A DNA stretch of 64,000 nucleotides from positions 1 through 64,000 of the forward strand of contig JAUIKS010000026.1 in the NCBI GenBank assembly GCA_030430565.1. Direction: 5' to 3'. Position 1 is the stretch's first letter, and the number at the start of each line of letters is the position of its first letter. This document shows positions 8,701 to 15,238 of the stretch, piece by piece. Made by a program: the position numbers and the translations under genes. The notes under the pieces are model-generated. The model worked only from the letters and a program-made list of their open reading frames with translations, had not been told where the DNA came from and made no database searches. The stretch is from Polyangia bacterium. GTDB lineage: Bacteria; Myxococcota_A; Polyangia; Nannocystales; Nannocystaceae.

Positions 8701-11481
8701 GGCGTGCTGCGCACGCGCGCCCGCAACACCACGCTCTCGCGCACGGCCTCGATGATCATCGTCGGCTTCGAGGTCGAGTGCCGCGTGGGCGAGACCCTGG
8801 TCTACTCGCTGAGCACGGTGTTCGGCTTCTTCCCGGCCGCGGCCTTCGAGGACCAGGCCGGGCTGCCGACGAGCGCGGCCCAGCGCGCGGTGCTCGACAG
8901 CTGTAGCGAGGCCGCGGTCCGCTTCGACAACGGAGGGGCCGGCCTTGGGAGCGGGCGTCCGCGGGTCGCCGCGCCGATGCTGCGGATGCTCGACCGCGTG
9001 GTCCTGTGGGAGCCCGAGGGCGGCGCGGAGGGCCTCGGCCGCGCGCGCGCCGAGAAAGCCGTCGACCCCGGCGAGTGGTTCTTCGCCGCGCACTTCTTCC
9101 AGGACCCGGTGCAGCCCGGATCGCTCGGGATCGAGGCGATGATCCAGCTGCTCCAGTGGTGCGCGCGCGAGCTCGAGCTCGGCGCGGGCATGCAGCGCCC
9201 GCGCTTCGAACCGATCGCGCTCGGGCAGGCGCTGACCTGGAAGTACCGCGGCCAGGTGGTCCCGAGCGACGGCGTCATCACCACGACCCTCGAGATCGTC
9301 GCGCGCGGACGCGACGCGCGGGGCGCCTACGCGCTCGCCACCGCCTCGCTCTGGATCGACGGCAAGCGCATCTACGAGGCCACGGGGCTCGGCGTTCGCG
9401 TGATCGATGACGCGAGCGATCGGGGTCGACACGGGCGCCGCGCGCCGCTGAGCCTCGACGCGCGCCCGTGGCTCCGCGACCACCGCCCGACCTGGACCGT
9501 CCCCGCCGTGCCGATGATGTCGATGGTCGCGCTGCTCGCCGGGGCCGCGCGCGCCGACGAGCGCCTCGTCGGCCTGCGCGACGTTCGGGTCAAGGGCTGG
9601 GTGACCGTCCCCGAGGGCTTCGTCGGCGCGCTGCGCTGCGATCGAGACGGCGATCACGTACGCCTGTTTGTAGAGACAGACGACGGGCGAGCGGAGCGCG
9701 AGGTCGCGAGCGCCCGGCTGCGCACCGGCGCGCCCCCGACCGCGCCGACCGCCTGGCCCGCGCTCGAGGGCCCGGTCGCCCCGCGCCCCTACGAAGACGG
9801 CTCGCTGTTCCACGGCCCGCGCTTTCAGCTGCTCGAGCGCCTGGTGCGAACGGCCGAGGGCGCCTCGTCGCTGCTCCGGCTGCCCGACGACGAGCAGCCC
9901 CGCGCGGGACTGCATCCGCGGCTGCTCGACGCCGCGACCCACGGCATCCCCCACGATCGCCTGGAGCTGTGGGACGCGCGCCTCTCCGCCGACCAGGTCG
10001 CGTACCCGGCCTGGATCCCCGAGCTGGACGTCTTCGGCCCGCCGCCGACGCGCGGCCCGGTCCGCTGCGAGGTTCGTCCGCGTGGCGTCGTCGGCAGCGT
10101 CGCGTTCCCGGCCTTCGACATCCAGCTCATCGACGCGGACGATCGGGTCTGGTGTCAGCTGCGGCTGGTCGAGGCCTGCTTCCCCAAGGGCCCGCTCGGC
10201 CGCGCCGCGCCCCGCGAGCGGCGCGCGTTCCTGCGGGATCTTCGTCATGTCCCTGGGGTCAGCTTGTCGCGCACCGGCGCGCGCGAGACGGTGCTCGACG
10301 CGGGCGCGGCGCGAGCCAGCGACTGGCTCCCGGGGACGATCGAGGCGGTCTACGGCCGCGGCCCCGAGGCGCCCGAGGACATCGCGCGCGCCGAGCACAT
10401 CGCGGCCGTCCACCAGCTGCACCCGCGCGCGCTCCCGGAGGCGCTCCCGCTGACGCGCTTTGAGCTCGAGGTCACGCGCGAGCAGGACGAGATCACGGTC
10501 CGCGGCGACCCGCGCGGCGAGCTCGATCTCGACCCGCTGCGCGCGTTCTGGACACCTTGGTTCGACCGCGACCCGTGGCCCGTCGAGGACCTGTACTACG
10601 GCCTCATCGCGCGCTTCGTCCGTCGCGTCGTCGTCACCGACCCCGCCGCCTACGCGGCGATCCGAGGCCGCAGCGCGGTCTACCTCGCCAACCACCAAGT
10701 CGCGATCGAGTCGCTGCTGTTCTCGATCATCGCCTCCGCGCTCGGCGAGCTGCCGACGGTCACGCTCGCCAAGATCGAGCACCGGGCGACCTGGCTCGGG
10801 CGCCTCATCGAGCACTGCTTCTCCTACCCCGACGTGCGCGACCCAGGCCTCATCGCGTTCTTCGACCGCGCCGACAAGGCCCAGCTCCCGCGCATCGTCG
10901 GTCAGCTCGCGGTCGAGATGCAGCGGCCAGCTGGGCGCGGGCGCTCGATCATGGTCCACGTCGAGGGCACGCGCTCGCGCAGCTGCGCCGCGCCGGTCGA
11001 GAAGATGAGCGGCGCGTTCATCGACATGGCGCTCCGCGTCGGCGCGCCCGTGGTCCCGGTTCGCTTCACCGGCGGGCTCCCCCGCGCGCCCCTGCCCGAG
11101 CGTCTCGAGTTCCCGCTCGGCATGGGCGCCCAGGACATCTGGATCGGCCGGCCGCTGCAGCCCGAGCAGCTCGCGCGCGCGACCTACAAGCAGCGCAAGG
11201 AGCTGGTCGTCGCGGCGATCAACGGGCTCGGCCCGGACAACGCGGACGAGCGACCCCACGCGCCCGACCCGGACTTCGCCGCCGCCGTCGCCGAGTGGCG
11301 CGCGCGTCACCCCCGGGTCGACGCCTCGCACGCGGTGCTCGCCACGACGCTCGCGCAGCTGCCGTCGCCGGGCGCGGAGGTTCAACGCCTGCTCGCCGCG
11401 CCTGACGCGACCGCGCTCGACGGGGACGTGACGCCCGAGGGTCGTTGGCTCCGCGAGCTCGCGGGCTGGCTGCTCGGCTGA
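2773..11481 (+). CDS. pfa3: PUFA synthase Pfa3-type subunit (KS-CLF-AT-DH-DH-DH'-AGPAT), 2902 aa
   Basis: A giant multidomain subunit that works with Pfa1 (enoyl reductase, not in window) and Pfa2 to build long-chain PUFA. The start is the ATG before METFPPIAIVGRA, a typical KS N-terminus; the frame is open further 5' but that part is pfa2 read out of frame. Visible order: ketosynthase with Cys191 (DCACASS), His326 (ECHATGT) and His362 (NMGHL); chain-length factor about residues 480-800, lacking the Cys (TVSAGERSG near 630); acyltransferase with GYSSG (Ser950); Pro/Ala linker about 1200-1420; four FabA-like hotdogs forming two double-hotdog dehydratases (His1711 in GHFHGDPCMPG, His2107 in AHFFQDPVQPG); a PKS-type DH-like region with WLRDH (His2237); a C-terminal PlsC acyltransferase with NHQVAIE (His2641, so HX4E rather than HX4D) and EGTRSR (about 2731). 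The acyltransferase probably transfers the PUFA to a lysophospholipid. No strong ribosome-binding site; translation may be coupled to pfa2. Confidence 0.93.
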   Translation: METFPPIAIVGRACVLPDALSPEELWSLVEAGRDVVSAVPPGRWRVDSASVRCSADDEDTSDRAWTDRGGYVRGFERVWDPEGFAVPAAELAGLDPLFHWALHCARAALEDAGDRRRGQTARPRVTAVLGNLGFPTAEMSRYAESRWFAPTLGPDPAPVDPRNRFMSSGPARTLERALGLAQGAFSLDCACASSLYAIKFACDQLHDGRADLALAGAVNRADDLFLHIGFAALKALSRSGRSRPFHRGADGLLPAEGAGVVALKRLADARRDGDRVYGILRGVGLSNDGRGRGFLAPSEEGQRRAIAGAYASAGLEPSAVSLLECHATGTAVGDATELRSAAAIFAGCEDVPIGSLKSNMGHLITAAGVAGLIKVLEAMRHRRRPATLHLDNDDALLPELARGPFRALTRAEPWICPNGQPRIAGISAFGFGGNNAHVIVSEDDPAIEAAAPERRGDRRPIRLALVGLEVVAGGWAGLERFAAAVTGRDAAKLGRRVEQTTLALVGLRFPPRDLERALAQQRLALSVARSACAPLASLPRERAGVYMAMEPDPQVCRYGARWRLATRARESLAHAAPADDARDRWQRACRDALAPPLAAADVLGTMPNIPANRINSQLDLGGPSSTVSAGERSGRVALGLAARALAARELDAALVCAVDLSCQDVHAAALAACEGRDAAADPPGDAAVALVLRRIEDARSSGDAVLATIALDERDGDGVYTLDPADPADPLGLRARFGRCWAAGDLRELAAAVALCDAETGPDGQAWPGGRRRVGIANPGGPAITVERPRPAPSLHHYAARDEATLRVRLEDDIAGGEGPARVALLVRGDDPLARRRARARQHLESGAPLGPGVFVRRRPIAGELALVFAGAGAAYPGMGGALLQALPELDQAVRARSPALARAFDRAWPEDHEVPPLQRLWSSSYLSQVHAELTLRWLGLRPRAVIGYSSGESNSLFATGVWRDQDAMLEDAARSGIFTREIGGPRDAVARAWGEPAGDWETWTVLAPVTEVSARVAAEARAHLSIIHHDHECVVAGAPSACARIRAALPGARWIRLRYDLAVHVPELIQIRDPWLALHHRRVHAPTIPVRVYSGGRAAPYEPSERACAEAILEQATRTLDFRAVIERAYADGVRVFVEHGPQGSCSRWIRSILGPREAVIVALDRRGGGLDPLLETIAALTAAGVPLDPARALAACARHPAPLPTTPAPAPALTGPARPPRVLLPPLPAETSPMTSTQIMPPAPPLPPIAAPRYDRYDEPRGETSTPVTPASLTTTAPAETKPAPPPPIHAAAAADAPEHGALAVLHQQIAELGARQRAHVEQQAALHQQFLELRARSVDLLLSAARGQAHRPVIEPAPAPSVPQPPRQHEAPAERVSTPAPAPKPAPKVLPKPRPAPSPPRPARARASAETSDSAKASAPIGPTFDRAALEVHARGSIAEVFGPDFRAQDSYPRQVRMPTPPLLLADRVTGLDAEPNSMKLGTIWTETDVTTSAWYLHAGCMPAGIMIESGQADLMLISYLGVDRENRGERVYRLLGCVLTYHGGLPEVGETLVYDIHLDGHAKQGDTRLMFFHYDCHVGGARRLSVRQGQAGFFSDAELDSSDGCIWRPEDQEIVETPRLDPPALACARSSFTPAQVQAFAAGRPWECFGDAFLYTRSHTRTPRIQSGRMLFFDQVDSFAPRGGPWDRGYLRARKQLRDDEWFYEGHFHGDPCMPGTLMFEGCLQAMAFYLAALGYTARRDGWRFEPVPDEPYKLSCRGQVTPGARDLVYEVFIEEVIAGPVPTIYADLLCTVDGLKAFHARRVGLRLVPAWPLDEGHVLLERAPTPAAASATIARAGDFAFDYRSMLACACGRPTQAFGPIYARFDGAETVPRLPNPPYHFISRATRVEGGIGELRAGMQVWVELDVDPEAWYFAENSARTMPYCVLLEAALQPCGWLASYTGCALSVDEPLMFRNLDGTGTQHAEVGPDAGVLRTRARNTTLSRTASMIIVGFEVECRVGETLVYSLSTVFGFFPAAAFEDQAGLPTSAAQRAVLDSCSEAAVRFDNGGAGLGSGRPRVAAPMLRMLDRVVLWEPEGGAEGLGRARAEKAVDPGEWFFAAHFFQDPVQPGSLGIEAMIQLLQWCARELELGAGMQRPRFEPIALGQALTWKYRGQVVPSDGVITTTLEIVARGRDARGAYALATASLWIDGKRIYEATGLGVRVIDDASDRGRHGRRAPLSLDARPWLRDHRPTWTVPAVPMMSMVALLAGAARADERLVGLRDVRVKGWVTVPEGFVGALRCDRDGDHVRLFVETDDGRAEREVASARLRTGAPPTAPTAWPALEGPVAPRPYEDGSLFHGPRFQLLERLVRTAEGASSLLRLPDDEQPRAGLHPRLLDAATHGIPHDRLELWDARLSADQVAYPAWIPELDVFGPPPTRGPVRCEVRPRGVVGSVAFPAFDIQLIDADDRVWCQLRLVEACFPKGPLGRAAPRERRAFLRDLRHVPGVSLSRTGARETVLDAGAARASDWLPGTIEAVYGRGPEAPEDIARAEHIAAVHQLHPRALPEALPLTRFELEVTREQDEITVRGDPRGELDLDPLRAFWTPWFDRDPWPVEDLYYGLIARFVRRVVVTDPAAYAAIRGRSAVYLANHQVAIESLLFSIIASALGELPTVTLAKIEHRATWLGRLIEHCFSYPDVRDPGLIAFFDRADKAQLPRIVGQLAVEMQRPAGRGRSIMVHVEGTRSRSCAAPVEKMSGAFIDMALRVGAPVVPVRFTGGLPRAPLPERLEFPLGMGAQDIWIGRPLQPEQLARATYKQRKELVVAAINGLGPDNADERPHAPDPDFAAAVAEWRARHPRVDASHAVLATTLAQLPSPGAEVQRLLAAPDATALDGDVTPEGRWLRELAGWLLG

Positions 11482-11524
11482 CCGATCAAGAAATTGAGGG
11501 TCGCGCGCCCGCGCCTTGCACCGT

Positions 11525-11534
11525 TACAGTTGTA
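11525..11534. promoter_or_regulatory. Probable BlaI/MecI/CopY-type operator TACAGTTGTA
   Basis: TACAGTTGTA matches the palindromic TACANNTGTA core known for BlaI/MecI/CopY repressors. It lies 48 bp upstream of a gene for exactly that family and just after a TTGCAC (11516-11521) that could be a -35 box, so autoregulation is the simple reading. Seen: sequence and position. Known: family operator. Inferred: binding. Confidence 0.65.
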
Positions 11535-11546
11535 GTGGCAATTCGA

Positions 11547-11572
11547 CAACAGTCGTGAGTCTGCGACTGTTG
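11547..11572. promoter_or_regulatory. Inverted repeat (9-bp arms) in the blaI-like leader
   Basis: CAACAGTCG at 11547-11555 and CGACTGTTG at 11564-11572 form perfect 9-bp arms around an 8-bp spacer. It sits between the TACAGTTGTA operator and the start codon. It could be a second repressor half-site pair or a hairpin in the 5' leader just upstream of the GGAAG ribosome-binding site. Confidence 0.45.
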
Positions 11573-11582
11573 CGGAAGAAGT

Positions 11583-11972
11583 ATGAAGGGATCAAGAGAA
11601 CGCTCGCTGCAGGCGACCGAGTGGGACCTGCTCGAGGCGCTGTGGGCGGCGGAGCGCGCGACCGCGCGCGAGGTCGCCGACGCGCTCCACGGGCGCCGGG
11701 GCTGGGCCTACTCGACGGTGAAGACGATGCTCGACCGCATGGTCAAGAAGGGTCACGTCGACGCCCGTCGGGTCGGCAACGTGTGGGAGTACTCGCCGGC
11801 CATCGCCCGCGACGACGCGCGCCGCGGCGCCTGGCGCAGCTTCGTCGAGACCGTGTTTGGCGGCGCGATGACGCCGGCGCTGAACTTCTTGGCCACCGAC
11901 GCGAAGCTGACAAAGAGCCAGCGCCGGCAGCTCTCGCGCCTGCTCGACCCGGAGGAGACCGACGATGCTTGA
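11583..11972 (+). CDS. BlaI/MecI/CopY-family transcriptional repressor, 129 aa
   Basis: The length (129 residues) and content fit the Penicillinase_R family: an N-terminal winged helix (TEWDLLEALWA, then STVKTMLDRMVKKGHVDARRV as recognition helix and wing) and a C-terminal dimerisation helix set ending LSRLLDPEE. The family represses operons for antibiotic or stress response and is released by proteolysis through a membrane sensor of the BlaR1/M56 type, or by metal in CopY. The ATG is 4-5 nt after a GGAAG, a fair Shine-Dalgarno. A canonical operator sits upstream. The stop overlaps the ATG of the next small ORF by 8 bp, the arrangement normally seen with a sensor gene, but no full M56 peptidase follows. 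Confidence 0.88.
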   Translation: MKGSRERSLQATEWDLLEALWAAERATAREVADALHGRRGWAYSTVKTMLDRMVKKGHVDARRVGNVWEYSPAIARDDARRGAWRSFVETVFGGAMTPALNFLATDAKLTKSQRRQLSRLLDPEETDDA

Positions 11973-12177
11973 GTCGATCCTGCGCCCGCTCGCGACCCTC
12001 GGCGCCGACGGCCCGGGCTGGTTGCTCTCCATGACCCTGTGGACATTCGGCCTGCTCGCGGTCGCCTGGCGGGCGCAGGCCGGTGAGGTTTCGATGCGGC
12101 GCCAGGCCGCGCGCCTGCTGCTGCGCGAGCGCCCGCGCAGCGAGCACGTCGGCGAGGCCCGCGGACTCGCGCGCTGA
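11965..12177 (+). CDS. Small membrane protein overlapping the blaI-like gene, possible vestigial sensor, 70 aa
   Basis: The ATG lies inside the last codons of the repressor gene (8-bp overlap), so translational coupling is likely. The product has a short N-terminal segment, one clear hydrophobic helix (WLLSMTLWTFGLLAVAW, residues about 19-35) and a basic tail. BlaI genes are usually followed by an M56/BlaR1 membrane metalloprotease whose first helices look similar, but here the frame ends after 70 residues with no HExxH. It may be a remnant of such a gene or a small accessory protein; I cannot decide. The next feature is a strong hairpin. Confidence 0.45.
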   Translation: MLESILRPLATLGADGPGWLLSMTLWTFGLLAVAWRAQAGEVSMRRQAARLLLRERPRSEHVGEARGLAR

Positions 12178-12239
12178 TCCGATCACGCGGTCGTGCCTCG
12201 GCCGCGCGTTCGACGTGCGTAGCGAGCACGTCGTGAACA

Positions 12240-12270
12240 TGACGCGGCGAGCCCACGGCTCGCCGCGTCA
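12240..12270. terminator. Strong stem-loop, 14-bp perfect arms, 3-nt loop
   Basis: TGACGCGGCGAGCC (12240-12253) and GGCTCGCCGCGTCA (12257-12270) are perfect reverse complements around CAC. It lies 63 bp after the small membrane ORF. There is no T-run, as is common for terminators in GC-rich myxobacteria, so termination is inferred from position and stem strength. Confidence 0.55.
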
Positions 12271-12465
12271 ACGCGTTCGCCCGGCGATACTCGACGCGCG
12301 AGAACGAGCCGCCTCGCGCGTCGTCGGTCCGCGCGCAGCCCGTGGCGAGCGTTCGCGTGTCGCCGGGATCTTCGTCGCTAGCGAGGCGGTGAAGCGAAGT
12401 CGTCTTGGGCGCACTGCGGCGAAGAGACCAAGCGAGGTGTCGCGTGGACGCTCGCCGCGGGCTGC

Positions 12466-12471
12466 TACGAT
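12466..12471 (+). promoter_or_regulatory. Candidate -10 (TACGAT) of a leaderless kinase transcript
   Basis: TACGAT is followed by exactly 7 nt and then the GTG start of the kinase gene; no Shine-Dalgarno is present. The same spacing recurs at several genes in this window. Confidence 0.5.
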
Positions 12472-12478
12472 CGACGCG

Positions 12479-14086
12479 GTGAACCAGCGTAGCCGCGGCG
12501 TCGAGGACACGCTCCTCGCCAAGACCAGCGCCCCCGCCGATCCGCGGTCGTGGACCTCGTGGTCCGAGCCCACCCGCGACGGGACCGCCGCGGACGCGCA
12601 GGATCGATCCCACACCTCGCGACGCGCCGCGCTGCGTCAGCTCGACCGCTTCGTGCTCGTCGACAAGATCGGCGAGGGCGGGATGGGCAGCGTCTACGCG
12701 GCCTTCGATCGCCGCCTCGATCGCAAGGTCGCGATCAAGGTCCTCCACGAGCAGGAGGCCGACCACCCCGAGCACCGCGCGCGGATGCTGCGGGAGGCCC
12801 AGGCGATGGCGCGCCTCGCCCACCCCAACGTGATCCAGGTCTTTGACGTCGGCGAGGTCGACGAGCAGGTCTACCTTGCGATGGAGTTCGTCGACGGGCC
12901 GACGCTCGCCGAGTGGCAGGCCGACGCGCGCTCGTGGAGCGAGATCCTCGGGATGTACGTCGCGGTCGGCCGCGGGCTCGCGGCCGCCCATCACTCAGGC
13001 CTCGTGCACCGCGACTTCAAACCCCACAACGTCCTCGTCGACGGCGACGGGCGCCCGCGGGTCATCGACTTCGGCCTCGCGCGCCGCGGCGAGCTCGATC
13101 CCGCGCCCGACGCTAGGGTCGCGGCGGTCACGACCTCGACGCCCGACGAGCTCGACCCCGGCGACGACGACGCGAGCGGCGGCGCAGGGCTGCTCAACTC
13201 GCCCCTCACCCGCGGCGGCGCGCTGCTCGGGACCCCGGCCTACATGGCGCCGGAGCAGCTCACCCACGGCGAGCTCGGGCCCGCGAGCGATCAGTTCGCC
13301 TTCTGCGTCTCGCTGTTCGAAGCGCTCTACAAAGAGCGCCCGTTCCCGCGACGATCGCTCTCCGAGGCGCTCGAGGAGCTCGACGCGCCGCCGCGTTCAC
13401 GGCCCGCGAAGCACCCGGTGCCGATGTGGATTCACCGCGCGATCGTCCGCGGCCTCGCGCGCGACCCGGCGCGGCGCTGGCCGACCCTCGACGCGTTGCT
13501 CGACGTGCTCGCCCAGGATCCCGCGTACAACCCGGCGACCGGGCTGCGCGCCCGGCTCGCGGTCGCCTCCGGGCTCATCGTGCTGCTCGTCGTGCTCATC
13601 GTGTTCGGCGACGCCTTCGAGTTTGAGTACGCCGACCCGACCGGCGGGCCCTTCGTGCTCGTCCCCTTCATCGGCGCGGTCGTGATCCTCGGCTGCTACC
13701 GGATCTGGCGCGCCGCGTTCACGCGATCGGAGGTCACCAAGACGCTGTTTTGGTGGGCCGGCGCGGTCGCGCTGTCGATGACGCTCAACCGCTCGCTCGC
13801 CTGGGTCGCGGCGACCCCGGTGTCGACGACCTTGCTCGTCGACCACGTGCTCCTCGCCGCGATCACCGGCGCGCTCGGGCGCGCGCTCGGGCCCTGGTCA
13901 TGGTCGATGGTCGCGCTGTTCGCCGGCGGCGGGCTCTACAGCGCGCTCACGCCGGCGGGATCGCTGCTGTCCCTCGAGGCGACGCTGCTGATCTGCTTCG
14001 CGGTCTCGGCGGTCGCGCAGCGCCTCGTCCCCGCCCGCGCGACGCGAGCGTCGCCGACAGCGAGCCCGACAGCGCGGCTCGGGTGA
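12479..14086 (+). CDS. Membrane-anchored Hanks-type Ser/Thr protein kinase, 535 aa
   Basis: A eukaryotic-like kinase of the PknB class common in myxobacteria. Catalytic elements are intact: Gly-rich loop GEGGMGSVY (about residue 65), Lys87 in KVAIKV, catalytic loop HRDFKPHN with Asp179, DFGLAR with Asp197, and activation-segment end GTPAYMAPEQL. After the kinase domain (about 55-345) come roughly six hydrophobic helices (from about 358) and a short tail, so the kinase faces the cytoplasm and the C-terminus is a membrane domain without a recognisable sensor. The start chosen is the GTG before NQRSRGVEDT, because upstream sequence is low-complexity and a TACGAT hexamer sits 7 nt before it. An upstream start is possible. 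Substrate unknown. Confidence 0.88.
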   Translation: MNQRSRGVEDTLLAKTSAPADPRSWTSWSEPTRDGTAADAQDRSHTSRRAALRQLDRFVLVDKIGEGGMGSVYAAFDRRLDRKVAIKVLHEQEADHPEHRARMLREAQAMARLAHPNVIQVFDVGEVDEQVYLAMEFVDGPTLAEWQADARSWSEILGMYVAVGRGLAAAHHSGLVHRDFKPHNVLVDGDGRPRVIDFGLARRGELDPAPDARVAAVTTSTPDELDPGDDDASGGAGLLNSPLTRGGALLGTPAYMAPEQLTHGELGPASDQFAFCVSLFEALYKERPFPRRSLSEALEELDAPPRSRPAKHPVPMWIHRAIVRGLARDPARRWPTLDALLDVLAQDPAYNPATGLRARLAVASGLIVLLVVLIVFGDAFEFEYADPTGGPFVLVPFIGAVVILGCYRIWRAAFTRSEVTKTLFWWAGAVALSMTLNRSLAWVAATPVSTTLLVDHVLLAAITGALGRALGPWSWSMVALFAGGGLYSALTPAGSLLSLEATLLICFAVSAVAQRLVPARATRASPTASPTARLG

Positions 14087-14552
14087 CGCGCGCGTCGCCG
14101 TTCAGCGCGATCGTTGCGGGTCCACACAACGCGGATCGACATCGCGCGAATACTCGATTCCGCACACCATATTTCTGCGCGCTTAAACCGCCGCGTACGC
14201 AATCGTGATCTGATCGCTTCGCGAAGCATTTGCACGTATCGCTGCACTTGTTGCATGGACCGTCTTCCGGCTCGCCGCTGACGCCGGGCGCCGACGCCCC
14301 GCGACGCGATACGCCGTACGCGCCGGACAGGCGCGCGCTCACGCGTGCTCACGCGATCGAGGCCGGGCCGCGCCCCCGCGACCACGCGCTGCAGCGACTC
14401 GCCCATGTACCTACACCTCGCGCGCGCCCAGGGTGCTGCGAGCACACACCTTGAATCATGTTTGTGCATATTAAGCACACTCAAGAATCGATTGACGACT
14501 CTACAACACCTGCAATTATCAACACCTCAAATCCTCACACTTGGAGATCAGG
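14087..14552. other. Intergenic region with AT-richer 3' half
   Basis: 466 bp with no supported gene. It contains a 12-bp palindrome GCTTCGCGAAGC (14216-14227), three spaced TGCA motifs after it, and from about 14440 an AT-rich leader unlike the surrounding DNA, holding the promoter candidate of the RidA-like gene. An unannotated small RNA cannot be ruled out; I see no known RNA family. Confidence 0.5.
14492..14519 (+). promoter_or_regulatory. Candidate sigma70-type promoter for the exported RidA-like gene
   Basis: TTGACG (14492-14497) is followed after 16 bp by AATTAT (14514-14519). A transcript would start near 14526 and have a short leader with a GGAG Shine-Dalgarno. The AT-rich setting in a GC-rich genome supports it. 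Confidence 0.4.
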
Positions 14553-15077
14553 ATGAATCGTTCCGTTATCGCCTCTGGAATCATGCTCGCCCTCTCTATC
14601 GCCATCGCGGCGCCGACCGTGTTCGCCGGTTACGGCGGCGGCGGCGGCGGGAACTGGGGGAAGTCGCTTAAGAAGACCGCCGTCCCCAACCCCGACGCCC
14701 CGGACTTCGGCGCGATCTTTAATTGGGGCCTGAAGCTCAAGAACATCAACGAGCTGTTCCTCATCGCCGGCCACGGCGCCCACGACGAGACCGGTGAGAT
14801 CCAGTTCCCGGACGACCCCGTGGCGCAGACGCAGTACATCCTCGACAACTTCGACGTGTACCTGAACGACAACGGCTACGATCGCGAGGACATCATCCGC
14901 ATCGAGTTCACGATGACCAACGACGTCTCCGACGTGGAGTTCAACCAGATCCTCGGGCTGTTCGCGGGGTACTTCGCGCCGGTCGACATCAAGCCCGCGG
15001 CCGGCACGCTGCGCGTCGTCGACGCGCTGGCGATCCCGGGCATGAAGGTCGAGTACGAGATTTGGTGCGCGAAATAG
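14553..15077 (+). CDS. Exported RidA/YjgF-like protein, 174 aa
   Basis: The start is the ATG 6 nt after GGAG; an in-frame TTG 12 bp upstream is less likely. Residues 1 to about 29 are a signal peptide (MNRSVIASGIMLALSIAI, then cleavage after FA), followed by a Gly-run and the Rid fold: NELFLIAGHGAHDETGEI, a helix with VAQTQYILDNFDVYLND, then IIRIEFTMTNDVSDVEFNQIL and VEYEIW. RidA hydrolyses reactive enamine/imine intermediates in the cytoplasm using a conserved Arg in a P-x-R-S/T motif before the last strand. Here the matching stretch reads KPAAGTLRVV, with Ala-Gly where Arg-Ser would be, so imine deaminase activity is doubtful. Export of a Rid protein is unusual. Stands alone between the kinase and the SDR. 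Confidence 0.75.
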   Translation: MNRSVIASGIMLALSIAIAAPTVFAGYGGGGGGNWGKSLKKTAVPNPDAPDFGAIFNWGLKLKNINELFLIAGHGAHDETGEIQFPDDPVAQTQYILDNFDVYLNDNGYDREDIIRIEFTMTNDVSDVEFNQILGLFAGYFAPVDIKPAAGTLRVVDALAIPGMKVEYEIWCAK

Positions 15078-15185
15078 CGCCTGACCAAAGGGACAACTGA
15101 GGCGCCGCGGCGCAAACGCGGAGGGGCGCAGCAAAACCAGCCGCGTCGTTCGGCGCTCGGCGAGCCGGCAGAACGTTGGTCAGGG

Positions 15186-15224
15186 TATATTCTCGACAGC
15201 TCGGCGAACGAGCGAATTGTCGAG
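15186..15224 (+). promoter_or_regulatory. TATATT -10 element followed by an operator-like inverted repeat
   Basis: TATATT at 15186-15191 is immediately followed by CTCGACAGCTCG (15192-15203), a GCGAA loop, CGAGC (15209-15213), four unpaired bases and TGTCGAG (15218-15224). The arms CTCGACA/TGTCGAG and GCTCG/CGAGC are perfect. The repeat covers the expected transcription start and early leader of the SDR gene, so it could be a repressor site or an mRNA hairpin. Confidence 0.55.
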
Positions 15225-15238
15225 TTTGGAGGACTTCG

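Larger units (their letters stand above)
12178..12478. other. Intergenic region between the small membrane ORF and the kinase gene
   Basis: 301 bp with no gene that I can support. It holds the 14-bp-arm hairpin at 12240-12270 and the kinase -10 candidate. A 13-bp direct repeat, AGCGAGCACGTCG, occurs at 12139-12151 (end of the previous ORF) and 12221-12233. The kinase frame is open through part of this stretch, but the translation is Arg/Ala-rich and unlike kinase N-termini. Confidence 0.5.

Noticed and set aside
7309..11385. 1358-residue open frame on the minus strand across pfa3
   Set aside because: Same reason: antisense shadow of a strongly biased gene.
12083..12478. Long N-terminal extension of the kinase
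   Set aside because: Low-complexity Arg/Ala/Ser translation crossing a strong hairpin; the GTG with a spaced hexamer fits better.
14541..14552. TTG start for the RidA-like gene
   Set aside because: ATG at 14553 has the better-spaced GGAG and gives a normal signal peptide.
15102..15113. GCGCCGCGGCGC palindrome after the RidA-like gene as a terminator
   Set aside because: No room for a loop and such GC palindromes are frequent by chance here.
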